A stretch of DNA of 64,000 nt. Source: Roseiarcus sp963823165 (lineage in GTDB: Bacteria > Pseudomonadota > Alphaproteobacteria > Rhizobiales > Beijerinckiaceae). The position numbers and the translations under genes are program-made. Positions 34,866 through 43,420 of the stretch are shown here, piece by piece; the first letter of the stretch is position 1; each line of letters begins with the position of its first letter. The notes below the pieces were generated by a model. That model was not told where the DNA came from and did no database searches. It saw nothing but the letters and a program-made list of their open reading frames with translations. The stretch spans positions 186,001 to 250,000 of the forward strand of contig CAWGKV010000001.1 in assembly GCA_963823165.1 (NCBI GenBank), in the 5' to 3' direction.

Positions 34866-35762
34866 TCAGGCGCGGCGGAAGCGAGAGCCGCCGCCGGCGG
34901 CGGCGACAAGACCGCGCTCGCGCAGGTCTTCGAGATGGGCGAGGGTCGATAGGCCTGCGGCTCGGACGAGCGAAGGGTCGAGACCGACATAGACTCTTGC
35001 CACCAGTTCCTCGACCGTCTCGGCTCCGGCTTCGAGCGCGGCCAGAATGGCCGCCTCCCGCTGGCGCCGGTGGTGGGCGAGCGCCCGCACGTAGCGCTGC
35101 GGCTCGAGCACCGGGCCGCCGTGGCCAGGCCAATAAATCGTCTCGTCTCGGGCTCGAACTTTATCGAGGGAAGCCATGTAGGCGCCCATCGAGCCGTCCG
35201 GCGGGGCGACGACCGAGGTCGACCAGGCCATGACATGGTCGCCGGAAAAGAGCGTCCGCTCGTCGAGCAGCGCGAGGCAGAGATGCTCGCCGCAATGGCC
35301 GGGGGTGGCGACGGCCTCGATCGTGAACGAGCGCGCGGCGAGCCGCTCGCCGTCGCCGAGGACGACGTCGGGCGCGTAGGCCAGATCGTGCGGGGAGTCG
35401 AGGACGGTCTCGTCGTCTGTCGGCTGAAAAGGCGGCGGCCCGATGACGCGGGCCCCGGTCGCCTGCCGCAACGGGTTGGCGAGGGAGCTGTGGTCGCGAT
35501 GGGTGTGGGTGACGAGAATGGTCTCCACCCGCTCGCCCTCCACCGCCGAAAGAATCGCCGCGAGATGGGCCTGGTCGGCGGGGCCCGGATCGACGACGGC
35601 TACGGCGCCCTCGCCGACGATGTAGGTGCAGGTGCCGTTGAAGGTGAAGGCCGAGGCGTTGGGCGCGATGATACGGCGGACGCGCGGAGAAAGCCTCGTG
35701 AGCTCGCGCGGCGGCGCCTGCCGCGGATCGCCGAGAAGGCTCGGTTCGCTCTCGTCAGCCAT
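34866..35762 (-). CDS. MBL-fold metallo-hydrolase (LACTB2-like)
   Basis: 298-residue hydrolase. The metallo-beta-lactamase core is clear: GTCTYIVGEGAVAVVDPGP, the zinc-binding THTHRDHSS (HxHxDH), PGHCGEHLCL, FSGDHVMAWST and PGHGGPVLEP. A C-terminal winged-helix-like segment (about 240-298) is typical of LACTB2-like endoribonuclease/thioesterase relatives. The start is the ATG at 35762; longer frames add a poorly conserved N-terminus. Substrate unknown. Confidence 0.88.
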   Translation of the reverse strand: MADESEPSLLGDPRQAPPRELTRLSPRVRRIIAPNASAFTFNGTCTYIVGEGAVAVVDPGPADQAHLAAILSAVEGERVETILVTHTHRDHSSLANPLRQATGARVIGPPPFQPTDDETVLDSPHDLAYAPDVVLGDGERLAARSFTIEAVATPGHCGEHLCLALLDERTLFSGDHVMAWSTSVVAPPDGSMGAYMASLDKVRARDETIYWPGHGGPVLEPQRYVRALAHHRRQREAAILAALEAGAETVEELVARVYVGLDPSLVRAAGLSTLAHLEDLRERGLVAAAGGGSRFRRA

Positions 35763-35884
35763 TCGCTTGTGCTCCTTCACAGCCCCCGAGGCGCACGACC
35801 AGCGCACGACCTCCGTCGCCTGGACATCATAGCGCCGCGCCGATAAGAGGCGAAGCCGAACCGCCTGCACCCTTTGGTGACTCT

Positions 35885-36082
35885 ATGGCCGACGCTCTCG
35901 ACCCGCCGCTTGTAGCCGTTCTCCGGCCGGTTCGGGGCAGCTCGGGTCTTGCGCGCGGCGCGGCGCTCGCCTTCGGCAGTTCGCTCGCACTCGCGATTTC
36001 GGCCAAGGTCCAGGTTCCCTTCTATCCGGCGACGATGGCCCTTCAGACCCCGGTCGTGATGGCGCGGCGGTACGACGGCTAG
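35885..36082 (+). pseudogene. bioY: Truncated BioY (biotin transporter S component) N-terminus
   Basis: 65 codons with the first BioY helix pair: ARGAALAFGSSLALAISAKV followed by QVPFYPATMALQTPVVMA, a near-consensus BioY stretch. The frame ends in a stop after MARRYDG, while intact BioY proteins have about 180-200 residues and six helices. The next gene starts nine bases later, so the remainder is deleted. A start near 35885 is natural. Confidence 0.65.
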
Positions 36083-36090
36083 GGGAGGCG

Positions 36091-36540
36091 ATGGTCGCCC
36101 ACGCTGATCGTCAGGGGCCCCCGGCAAGGGCTGCCTTCGCCCGCTTCGTGTCGATCGCGACGCGTTGGAGCGACAACGACGCCTACGGTCATCTCAACAA
36201 CGTCGTCTATTATTCGCTGTTCAATTCCGCGGTGAATACGATCCTGATCGAGGCGGGGCTGCTCGATCCGGCGACCAGCCCGGTCATCGGCTTGGTGGTG
36301 GAGAGCAACTGCCGCTTCTACTCCAGCCTGACCTATCCGGAGCCGGCGGAAGTCGGCGTGGCGGTCGAGCATCTCGGCCGCTCCTCGGTGCGCTATCATC
36401 TGGGCGCCTTCAGGGCCGGCGCGCCTGAGGCGGCCGCCGCCGGACAGTATACGCACGTCTATGTCGACCGGCAGACCAACCGGCCGTTCCCGATCCCCGA
36501 GGGACATCGGGAATTGATGGGTAAGCTGAAGCTGCCCTGA
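36091..36540 (+). CDS. Acyl-CoA thioesterase (4-hydroxybenzoyl-CoA thioesterase/YbgC-like hot-dog)
   Basis: 149-residue hot-dog fold enzyme. The catalytic region TRWSDNDAYGHLNNVVYYSLFNSAVN carries the Asp of the YbgC/4-HBT branch, followed by VVESNCRFYSSLTYPE. Probably hydrolyses short or aromatic acyl-CoA in the cytoplasm. The ATG at 36091 gives a standard N-terminus. Confidence 0.87.
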   Translation: MVAHADRQGPPARAAFARFVSIATRWSDNDAYGHLNNVVYYSLFNSAVNTILIEAGLLDPATSPVIGLVVESNCRFYSSLTYPEPAEVGVAVEHLGRSSVRYHLGAFRAGAPEAAAAGQYTHVYVDRQTNRPFPIPEGHRELMGKLKLP

Positions 36541-36696
36541 ACGCAACAAATCAACTCGGTTGAACGTTACGCGTCGTCAAGCCGGACGCCGGCGGGACGA
36601 GGCGGCTCGCCGCGGCCCCCGAAGAACCGTGTGTTTCTGTCGGGGAACCAGCCCCGGCCCCGTGTTGTGACTCGCTCTCTGCAGGAGAGAATCGAC

Positions 36697-37626
36697 ATGG
36701 CAAGCATACGCGCGCGTCTGATCAATTCGATTATGCGGCGTCGGGTCAAGAGCCGGCTGGCGGGCTGTGTCACATTGCTCGAGGCGCGTCAGGTCTTTCA
36801 GGGGAGGCCGCTGCCCGGGCCCTTCGGCGTCCGGTTCACGCGCGCCGCGCTCGGCGGGATTCCCGGGGAGTGGGTCGAGGCGAAATCGGCTCCCCCGGCG
36901 GGCGCGACGCTCTTCTATCTGCATGGAGGCGGCTATATCGGCATGTCGTCCGCGACCCACCGCTACTTGACGGGCGCCTTCGCTAGGCGCGGTTTTCGCG
37001 TGTTCGCGGCGGACTACCGGCTCGCACCCGAGCACCCTTTTCCGGCCGCAGTCGATGATGCCAGGGCGGCCTGGCGCGGGCTGCGGGCGAGCGTCGCCGG
37101 ACCTGTCTACGCCGCCGGAGACTCGGCGGGCGGGGGGCTGACGCTCGCGCTTCTCATGCGCCTGCGCGATCTCCACGAGCGGGGCCCGGACGCGGCCTGC
37201 CTGTTCTCGCCTTGGACGGATCTCGCCGTCACCGGCAAGTCGACGCGAACCAACGAGTGGCGCGATCCACTTCTCGTCGCGAGCGGACTGGGGAAAGTCG
37301 CCGCCATCTATCTTGATGGCGCCGATCCTCGAAACCCGCTGGCTTCACCCCTGTACGGCGATTTCGCCGGCCTTCCGCCGCTCGTTTTCTTCGTCGGCGA
37401 CACCGAAGTCCTGCTCGACGACACGCTGCGGGCTGCGGAGCGCGGGTGGAAAGCGGGCGTCCACGTCGAACTGCGCGTCGGGCCGGACATGCCGCACGTA
37501 TGGCCGTTTTTGAACCGCGTGACGCCGGAAGGCCGCAGCGCCATGGATGAGGCGGCGGCTTTCCTGCACGGCGTTCCTGAAGGCCGGCTAGGACAGGCTG
37601 TCAGAGAGACGGCGTCCGCCAACTGA
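36697..37626 (+). CDS. Alpha/beta hydrolase (hormone-sensitive lipase/Aes family)
   Basis: 309-residue esterase. The oxyanion motif YLHGGGYIG, nucleophile elbow GDSAGGG, catalytic Asp in FVGDTEVLLDDT and His in DMPHVWPF are present and in order. There is no signal peptide, so it is cytoplasmic. The ATG at 36697 has AGGAGAG eight bases upstream; a longer frame to 36631 is rejected. Substrates are probably short-chain esters. Confidence 0.88.
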   Translation: MASIRARLINSIMRRRVKSRLAGCVTLLEARQVFQGRPLPGPFGVRFTRAALGGIPGEWVEAKSAPPAGATLFYLHGGGYIGMSSATHRYLTGAFARRGFRVFAADYRLAPEHPFPAAVDDARAAWRGLRASVAGPVYAAGDSAGGGLTLALLMRLRDLHERGPDAACLFSPWTDLAVTGKSTRTNEWRDPLLVASGLGKVAAIYLDGADPRNPLASPLYGDFAGLPPLVFFVGDTEVLLDDTLRAAERGWKAGVHVELRVGPDMPHVWPFLNRVTPEGRSAMDEAAAFLHGVPEGRLGQAVRETASAN

Positions 37627-37858
37627 CCTGCGGCGCGGAATTTCGACGCGAGGCGGCGGATCTGTCTCTTGCCGGTCAAGAGCCAATTCGGGCGCTGAGC
37701 GTTCGCCAGTGTACGGCCCTTGCGGCCTGAACAGAGGAGGACCCGCAGCAACCGCTCGCCGCCTGCTCTTGATCCGCTCCCGTCTTTCAGGCATAGGAGC
37801 GCCTCCGAATTCCTCCGCCGTGGGCCGTTCCCCCGCGGGAAGAACCCTTGGTGACGCC

Positions 37859-37984
37859 GTGAAAGTCCGTAACTCGCTGAAGTCCCTCCGCAACCGTCAT
37901 CGCGATAACCGTCTGGTGCGCCGCAAGGGACGGGTCTACATTATTAACAAGACGCAGAAGCGCTTCAAGGCGCGCCAAGGCTGA
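37859..37984 (+). CDS. rpmJ: 50S ribosomal protein L36, zinc-independent type
   Basis: 41-residue protein, MKVRNSLKSLRNRHRDNR followed by a basic C-terminus (VYIINKTQKRFKARQG). It lacks the CxxC...CxxxxH zinc ligands of canonical L36, so it belongs to the zinc-independent (C-minus) form often used under zinc limitation. Starts with a GTG at 37859. A short gene, correctly read only if that GTG is used. Confidence 0.9.
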   Translation: MKVRNSLKSLRNRHRDNRLVRRKGRVYIINKTQKRFKARQG

Positions 37985-38030
37985 TCGTCTCTCGGTCGAC
38001 TTCCGCCAGCCAACGCGCTAATCTGTCGGC

Positions 38031-38666
38031 ATGAGGTTTGTCGACATAAGGCTTCGTTCGGCCTCGCTCATCCTTGCGTTGACGGTCGCGGCCCATCCTG
38101 CGGCAGGCGTTGCGCGCCCCGGCGACGCCGCGACGTCCGAGAAGCAGGCGAAGCCCCAGGAGGAAAACGCTCAGCCGCCCTCCCCATCCGAAATGCGCGC
38201 GGAGATCTATGCCCGGCTGGCCGCCTCCAAAGACGAGGACGAAACCGAGGGCCTCGTCGGCCTTCTCGTAACCGCCTACGCGCAGTCGGGCTCGGACACG
38301 GGCGACCTCCTGCTTCAGCGCGCGCACAAGGCGGTCGAGGCGAAGGAGTACAAAGCTGCCGGCGCGATCCTCGACTCGACGATTTTCCTCCTGCCCGACT
38401 GGGCGGAAGCGTGGAACGCCCGCGCGACGCTGCGTTACCTCGACGGCGATTTCGACGGCTCGATGGCCGACATCGCCGAGACGCTCAAGCGGGAACCGCG
38501 CCACCTGGGCGCCCTTCTCGGCATGGCGAACATTCTCCAGTCGCGCGACAAGGACGACGAGGCGCTCAAAGTCTACGAGCGCGTGCTCGCGATCGCGCCG
38601 CATTGGAAAAGCGCCGAGGAAGCGGCCGACAAACTGAAGGCGGAAATCGCGGGACAGAACCTGTGA
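38031..38666 (+). CDS. TPR-containing periplasmic protein
   Basis: 211 residues with a signal peptide (about 1-28, ending AAGVARP), an Ala/Pro/Gln linker, and about three tetratricopeptide repeats (AYAQSGSDTGDLLLQRAHKA; ARATLRYLDGDFDGSMADIA; ILQSRDKDDEALKVYERVLA). A binding or assembly role is likely; partners unknown. Follows rpmJ and precedes an alpha/beta hydrolase on the same strand, 31 bases away. Confidence 0.8.
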   Translation: MRFVDIRLRSASLILALTVAAHPAAGVARPGDAATSEKQAKPQEENAQPPSPSEMRAEIYARLAASKDEDETEGLVGLLVTAYAQSGSDTGDLLLQRAHKAVEAKEYKAAGAILDSTIFLLPDWAEAWNARATLRYLDGDFDGSMADIAETLKREPRHLGALLGMANILQSRDKDDEALKVYERVLAIAPHWKSAEEAADKLKAEIAGQNL

Positions 38667-38697
38667 GGCTTCCCGCCGCCGCCGAAAGGCGTGCGCT

Positions 38698-39681
38698 TTG
38701 GTCGCGGCGTTGATTGCTCTTCTCGTCCTGGTTGCGGCGCTGGCGTTCTTCACCGCAGTCCAGACCTTCCGGATCGAGGCGCGTCATCCTCCGGCCGGCC
38801 GCCGCGTCGAGGTAGGCGGAGGAGCCATCCACGTCCTCGACCGGGCCGCCGAGGGCGAAGAGCGCGGCGCGGTTCTTCTCATCCACGGCGCCTCCGGCAA
38901 CGCATCCGACATGTTCGTTGCTCTCGCAGAGAGGCTCGCCCGCCGGGGCTTTCGCGTGCTCAGCGTCGACCGGCCGGGCCACGGCTGGAGCGACCGGATC
39001 GGCGGCCGAGCCGCGGCGTCACCGGTGCTTCAGGCCGATGTGCTGCGGCGGGCGGCGGAGAAGCTCGGGGTGGCGAGAGCGGTCGTCGCCGCCCATTCGC
39101 TCGGCGCGATCACCGGGCTTGCGATGGCGCTCGACCATCCGGGCTTCGTCCGAGCCCTGGTCCTGATTGCCCCGGTCAGCCACCCCTGGCCAGGGGGCGT
39201 CGCCTGGTACTACAGCATCGGCGCTCACCGGCTGTTCGGCCCGCCGTTTCGCCGGCTCCTCAGCCTGCCGATCGGCATGGCCTGGATGGCCTCCGCCGTG
39301 GCAAGCGTCTTCGCGCCCAACCCGGCGCCGGCGGATTTCATCAAAGCGACTGGGCTGCGCCTCGTGCTGAGGCCGTGTCACTTCGGCGCCAATTGCGAGG
39401 ACGTCGCTTGCGCCGAGGCGGCGGTCGCCGTGCTGTCGCCCCGGTACGGACAGATCCGCGCGCCGACGGAAGTCATCACCGGCGACTCGGACGGGGTCGT
39501 CTACGCCCATATTCACTCCAACGGATTGGCGCGCGACATCCCGGGGGCGCGGCTGACGACGCTCGCGGGCGTGGGGCACTCGCCCCATCACGCGGCCCCG
39601 GACCGGGTGGCGGAGACCCTTCAGGAGGCCGAAGGGCGCACCGTGGCGCGCGAATCCGAGCCGGTGGCAACCGTCACTTAA
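38698..39681 (+). CDS. Membrane-anchored alpha/beta hydrolase
   Basis: 327-residue hydrolase with an N-terminal membrane helix (about 2-20). The fold shows AVLLIHGASGNASDM, the nucleophile elbow AAHSLGAITG, an Asp in GDSDGVVY and the catalytic His in GVGHSPHH. The start is assigned as TTG at 38698, but GTG at 38701 would work equally. Substrate unknown. Converges with the proline-rich protein gene; their ends overlap by eight bases. Confidence 0.82.
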   Translation: MVAALIALLVLVAALAFFTAVQTFRIEARHPPAGRRVEVGGGAIHVLDRAAEGEERGAVLLIHGASGNASDMFVALAERLARRGFRVLSVDRPGHGWSDRIGGRAAASPVLQADVLRRAAEKLGVARAVVAAHSLGAITGLAMALDHPGFVRALVLIAPVSHPWPGGVAWYYSIGAHRLFGPPFRRLLSLPIGMAWMASAVASVFAPNPAPADFIKATGLRLVLRPCHFGANCEDVACAEAAVAVLSPRYGQIRAPTEVITGDSDGVVYAHIHSNGLARDIPGARLTTLAGVGHSPHHAAPDRVAETLQEAEGRTVARESEPVATVT

Positions 39682-40771
39682 AAGTGTCGCCCAGGAGGCG
39701 GAGCAGCGGATTGTCCGGCCGCCCCGCAGTCGGCGGCGCGGTCTTCTCCTCCTGCGGCGCCGGGCGGTCGGCCATGGCCTGCGGGACGTCCACGCTTCTG
39801 TGGGTCCTGGCCTCCTTTTCGCGCCTTGCGGGTTTTCCGAGCGAAGCGGGCCGGACCGGCGGCAGCGGAGCGTCTTCGAAGGCAGATGCGTTGAGGCTGG
39901 GCGCTTCGCCCGCCCCTGAAGGATGGCCCGATTGCTGCGCCGGCGGCGCAGGCCCCGGGCCCTTCGCCCCCCGAGCCGGTTCGTCGGCGGCTTTCGGTTC
40001 CTGGTCAACGGCCGCCTTCACCGCTCCCTCGGCCGGCGGGGCTTCCTTCGTCGCAACGGAAGGAGGCGGCGCCGCAATCAACGTGCCCTCAAAGGGCGGC
40101 GGGTTCGTCCGGTCCGGAAAGGGCTTTGGAGCCGGTTGCTGCGGCGGCGCCGGGCGCGCCTTGCCGCCAGGCGGGATTTCCGCCCCGGGAGCGGCCGCGC
40201 CGGCGGGTTTCGACGCCGACTCGCTCGGACCGGTCGCCGGGGTGGCAGAATGGGAATTCGCAGGCGGCGGGGAGCCGGAGTCCGGCTTCGCAGGCGTCGG
40301 CCCGGAGCGTTCCATCGGGCCCGGCAGGGCGGCGCGGCCCGACCCGCCCATAGTTTCATCGCCTTGGCGAAACGCCTCCGGAGGCTGGGACGCAGTTATG
40401 GAAGCAGGACGCTTCAGGAAGCCCGGCGGGCTGTCGACCGTGTACGCGGCGACAGCGGCCGCCGCGACGGCCGACGCGCGCAACGCGCCCTTCAGGACCG
40501 GCCGGCGGGAGCGGGCTTGCGTCATTGCCTCTGCCGGAGCGGCCTGCTCAGCGACAGTGACAGGTCGAGCCGCGTCCGCGACCGTCAAGAGCCGCGCCGG
40601 GAGGGTCGGACGAGGACTCGACGGCGTCCACGACGCGAGAAACCTGTCCAAACGGTAGAGCGCCCGTTCCGCGTCGGATCGACCCTCGTCCTCGTCCGGA
40701 CGCTCGGGTTTCCTGTCGAGCTCGACCCCTGCGGTCGGCCGGAGCTCGCTATCACAGTCTGGATCAGGCAT
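39674..40771 (-). CDS. Proline/alanine-rich protein with one membrane helix
   Basis: 365 residues, function unknown. An acidic N-terminus with ALYRLDRFLASWTPS, then a membrane segment (ASAVAAAAVAAYTV, about 99-112), and a long low-complexity region rich in Pro, Ala and Gly. The C-terminal block DAPLPPVRPASLGKPARR and NPLLRLLGDTF may be the conserved part. It looks like an envelope-spanning linker protein; no enzymatic motif seen. Confidence 0.55.
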   Translation of the reverse strand: MPDPDCDSELRPTAGVELDRKPERPDEDEGRSDAERALYRLDRFLASWTPSSPRPTLPARLLTVADAARPVTVAEQAAPAEAMTQARSRRPVLKGALRASAVAAAAVAAYTVDSPPGFLKRPASITASQPPEAFRQGDETMGGSGRAALPGPMERSGPTPAKPDSGSPPPANSHSATPATGPSESASKPAGAAAPGAEIPPGGKARPAPPQQPAPKPFPDRTNPPPFEGTLIAAPPPSVATKEAPPAEGAVKAAVDQEPKAADEPARGAKGPGPAPPAQQSGHPSGAGEAPSLNASAFEDAPLPPVRPASLGKPARREKEARTHRSVDVPQAMADRPAPQEEKTAPPTAGRPDNPLLRLLGDTFK

Positions 40772-40789
40772 CGCGATTCAATTGTCCCG

Positions 40790-41229
40790 CTTTCTCACTT
40801 GCCCCGTTTTCCAGCTTCAGGCAACCCGCAGATTCGCCCGCTCACATGGGTGCTCGAAACCGGCGACCGCATCGCGCAACGTCATCCCGCCTTGCAAACC
40901 TATGTCCGAGCGCTTTCACCGCGGTCGCGCTACAATCGGTTCCTGGGCGCCGTCAACGAACTGCCGGCGTCGGAACTGGCGCGGGCCCTGGCCGCGAAAC
41001 GCGGACCCTGCTCCTCACCTCGACGGCCGACGGCATCGAATGGCTGTTCGGCGATGTGTTGCGCACCAACGAGGGGATGATCGCGCTCGCGCGCGGCCGC
41101 GGCTTCAGCCTTGGCGCAGGCCTCGAAGGACGCCTCGTGCGAATCCAGAAGCGGCTGGACGCGGCTCCCGATCTGCCGTGCCTGAAGTGGGGCGAAATCG
41201 CCGGCCCCGCGGAGTTGCGTGCGGCCTGA
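40790..41229 (+). pseudogene. GNAT-family acetyltransferase relic
   Basis: Two pieces in different frames. The first (about 40847-41008) reads ALQTYVRALSPRSRYNRFLGAVNELPAS, the typical N-terminus of rhizobial GNAT acetyltransferases. The second (about 41009-41229) reads ADGIEWLFGDVLRTNEGMIALARGRGFSL, the C-terminal GNAT half. The central acetyl-CoA core between them is missing, so the frameshift coincides with an internal deletion. No activity is expected. Confidence 0.6.
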
Positions 41230-41302
41230 TGTGGCGCTCCGCAAGAGCTGCTTTCAACGTCCTCGCAAAGGCTTCTGGCGCCGCTCGAGCCAGATTCGTG
41301 CT

Positions 41303-41791
41303 ATGCGAGCGCCGATGAAGCGCCGAACCTGCCGGAAGCCTCTGCCGGACGCAGGCGCGAGCCGGCAAGCCTACGACCGCTCCGCCGTCATGCGCGCGGT
41401 GAAATCGCGCGACACGGGACCGGAGCGGGCGGTGCGGGCCATGCTGCGGACCATCGCGCCCGGCTACCGCCTCTGCCGGGCCGACCTGCCGGGAAAGCCG
41501 GACATCGCCTATGCCGGCCGCAGGCTCGCGATCTTCGTGCACGGCTGCTTCTGGCATGGGCACGACTGCCCGCGCGGCGCGCGCATGCCGAAAGCCAACG
41601 CCGACTATTGGCGCGCCAAAATCGCCCGCAACCGGGCGCGCGACGAGACCACGCTCGCCACCTACGCCGCGATGGGCTGGCGGGCGCTGGTCGTCCACGA
41701 GTGCGAGCTCAAAGAGCCGGCGGCGCTCGAAGCGCGGCTCGCTGCGGCGGTGGGCCGAGCTTCCCCCGTCGCCCCGAGAGGGCCGGGGTGA
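41303..41791 (+). CDS. vsr: Very short patch repair endonuclease
   Basis: About 162 residues (or 158 if the ATG at 41315 is used). Vsr nicks 5' of T:G mismatches that arise from 5-methylcytosine deamination. The VMRAVKSRDTGPE block, the catalytic GKPDIAY Asp, the IFVHGCFWHGHDCP block and the W-A-K-I--N--RD helix are intact. No cytosine methyltransferase or restriction gene is visible in the window, which is unusual, as vsr is normally beside dcm or a type II system. Confidence 0.9.
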   Translation: MRAPMKRRTCRKPLPDAGASRQAYDRSAVMRAVKSRDTGPERAVRAMLRTIAPGYRLCRADLPGKPDIAYAGRRLAIFVHGCFWHGHDCPRGARMPKANADYWRAKIARNRARDETTLATYAAMGWRALVVHECELKEPAALEARLAAAVGRASPVAPRGPG

Positions 41792-41850
41792 GGGGGCTAC
41801 GCGCCTCCTCCCCGCAGGCGGACCGCAGGCGGGAGAAGGCCCGCCTTCCG

Positions 41851-43326
41851 TCAGGCGCCGACGGGCTCCCGCTTCGCCCGCGCCTTCCTCCTGCCGGCGG
41901 GAGGAGTGGGAGGCGGAGGGGGTTCGCCGGCCTTCTCCTCCTTGGCAGAGGAATCGAGCAGCACGTAATAAAGGTACTTCTCGAACTCCTCCGGGAAGCG
42001 GCTGACCACCGCTTCCGGGTCGGGGGTCAGCGCGGCGTCGGTGATGAGGCCGAACTGGACATGGCCGGCGTAGGAGAAGATCGACACGCCCATGCCGACG
42101 TCGCCGGTCTGCGGCACCCAGAACAGCGACTGCTTCAGCGTGCTGCCGGCGACCATCAGGGGCTCGGCCGGGCCCGGCACGTTGGTCATCACCGCGGTCG
42201 CGCGGCTGAGCAGCAGGTTGAACAGCTGGTCCTGCACGACTTTCGGCAGGTAGCCGAGCGCGGCGAACAGGCCGAGCGTGGTGGCGGGCTCGTAGGACGT
42301 CTTCAGCTCCAGCATGCGCTGGCGCACCGTCATCAGCCGCTCGAGCGGATGCTCGATGCCGACCGGCAGCAGGACGCCGATGATGCCGAAGCGGTTGCCG
42401 AGTTCGGCGTCGCCCGGCTGGCGCAGGTCGATCGGCACCAGGGCGCGCACTTCGACGCCCTCCGTCTTGTCGCCCTTTTCGGCGAGGTAGCTTCGCATCG
42501 CGCCGGCGACGCAGGAGAGCAGCAAGTCGTTGATCGAACAGCCCAGCGCCCGGCTCACCGCCTTGACCTCCGGCAGCTTCAAGGGCTCGCACCAGGCGAC
42601 GCGCTTCGAGCCGGTCGGCTTGCCCTTGAAGCGGGTCGGCGCTGTCGCTCGGCATGAAGAGCAGCCAGCCGAGCTCGCCGGCGACGCCCGACGCCGTCGC
42701 GCAAGAGGTTCGCGGCGCGCAACGGATGGCGCGCGAGGCCGAGCGCAGCGCCGAGCGGTCGAGGTCGAGGCCTTCGTTCCGGCGTTGATCGCGGCGACGA
42801 CCGGCGCCATCAGGTTCTGCAGCCAGCCGTCGTCCTCGTCCGCCAGTTGCGGGCGGCGGTCCCTTTGCGCCGGGCCGTCGACCAGCGCCATCGTGACGCC
42901 CATCAGCGCCACGCCGTCGGCGATCGCGTGATGCATGCGGAACACCACAGCCGCGCCGCCCTCGTATTTTTCGACGATATGCACCGTCCAGAGCGGATGG
43001 TTGGAATCGAGGGGCTCCGAGGCGAGTTCGCTGACGAAGCGCTCGAGCGCCTGCTTGCCGCCGCGTCCCGGCAGCTTCATCCGCTTGATGTGGTGAGCGA
43101 GATCGAAATTCGGGTCGTCGCGCCAGTAGACGCCGGCCGGCGCGTACTCGACCTTCTGGCGATAGCGCCGGTAGCTCAAGAGCCCGTCGGCGATCTGTTT
43201 CTCGACCTTGTCGAGCGCGACCGGCCCTTCCAGGATCCAGACGCCGACGATCATCATCAGATTGGCCGGCCGGTCCATGCGCAGCCACGTCGTATCGACC
43301 GACGACATGCGCTCGCTGCGGGTCAT
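41851..43326 (-). pseudogene. Wax ester synthase/diacylglycerol acyltransferase (WS/DGAT) with four local frame changes
   Basis: 491-codon frame of the WS/DGAT (atf) family, which makes wax esters and triacylglycerols from acyl-CoA. The catalytic HHxxxDG motif (MHHAIADGVAL, residues about 131-141) and the C-terminal RATAVMTNVPGP block are intact. Residues about 184-229 (42640-42777) are scrambled: reading the other frames recovers GLDLDRSALR, then LGLARHPLRAANLLRDG, then VAGELGWLLFMPSDS before the original frame resumes at TRFKGKP. The net shift is zero, so the frame stays open. True inactivation or base-calling errors are both possible. The start is preceded by the divergent gene at 43421. 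Confidence 0.75.
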
Positions 43327-43420
43327 GTTTCGCTCCCGGGTTTACTCCTCGTGAAACGGGCGAGACCCGTTTCGCCTTTAGGCAGATAAACCTAAGCGGC
43401 GGCGGTATGAATGCCGCACG

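Noticed and set aside
38691..40658. A 655-codon plus frame over the hydrolase and proline-rich genes
   Set aside because: Rich in Arg, Pro and Gly with no domain; it overlaps two better-supported genes in other frames.
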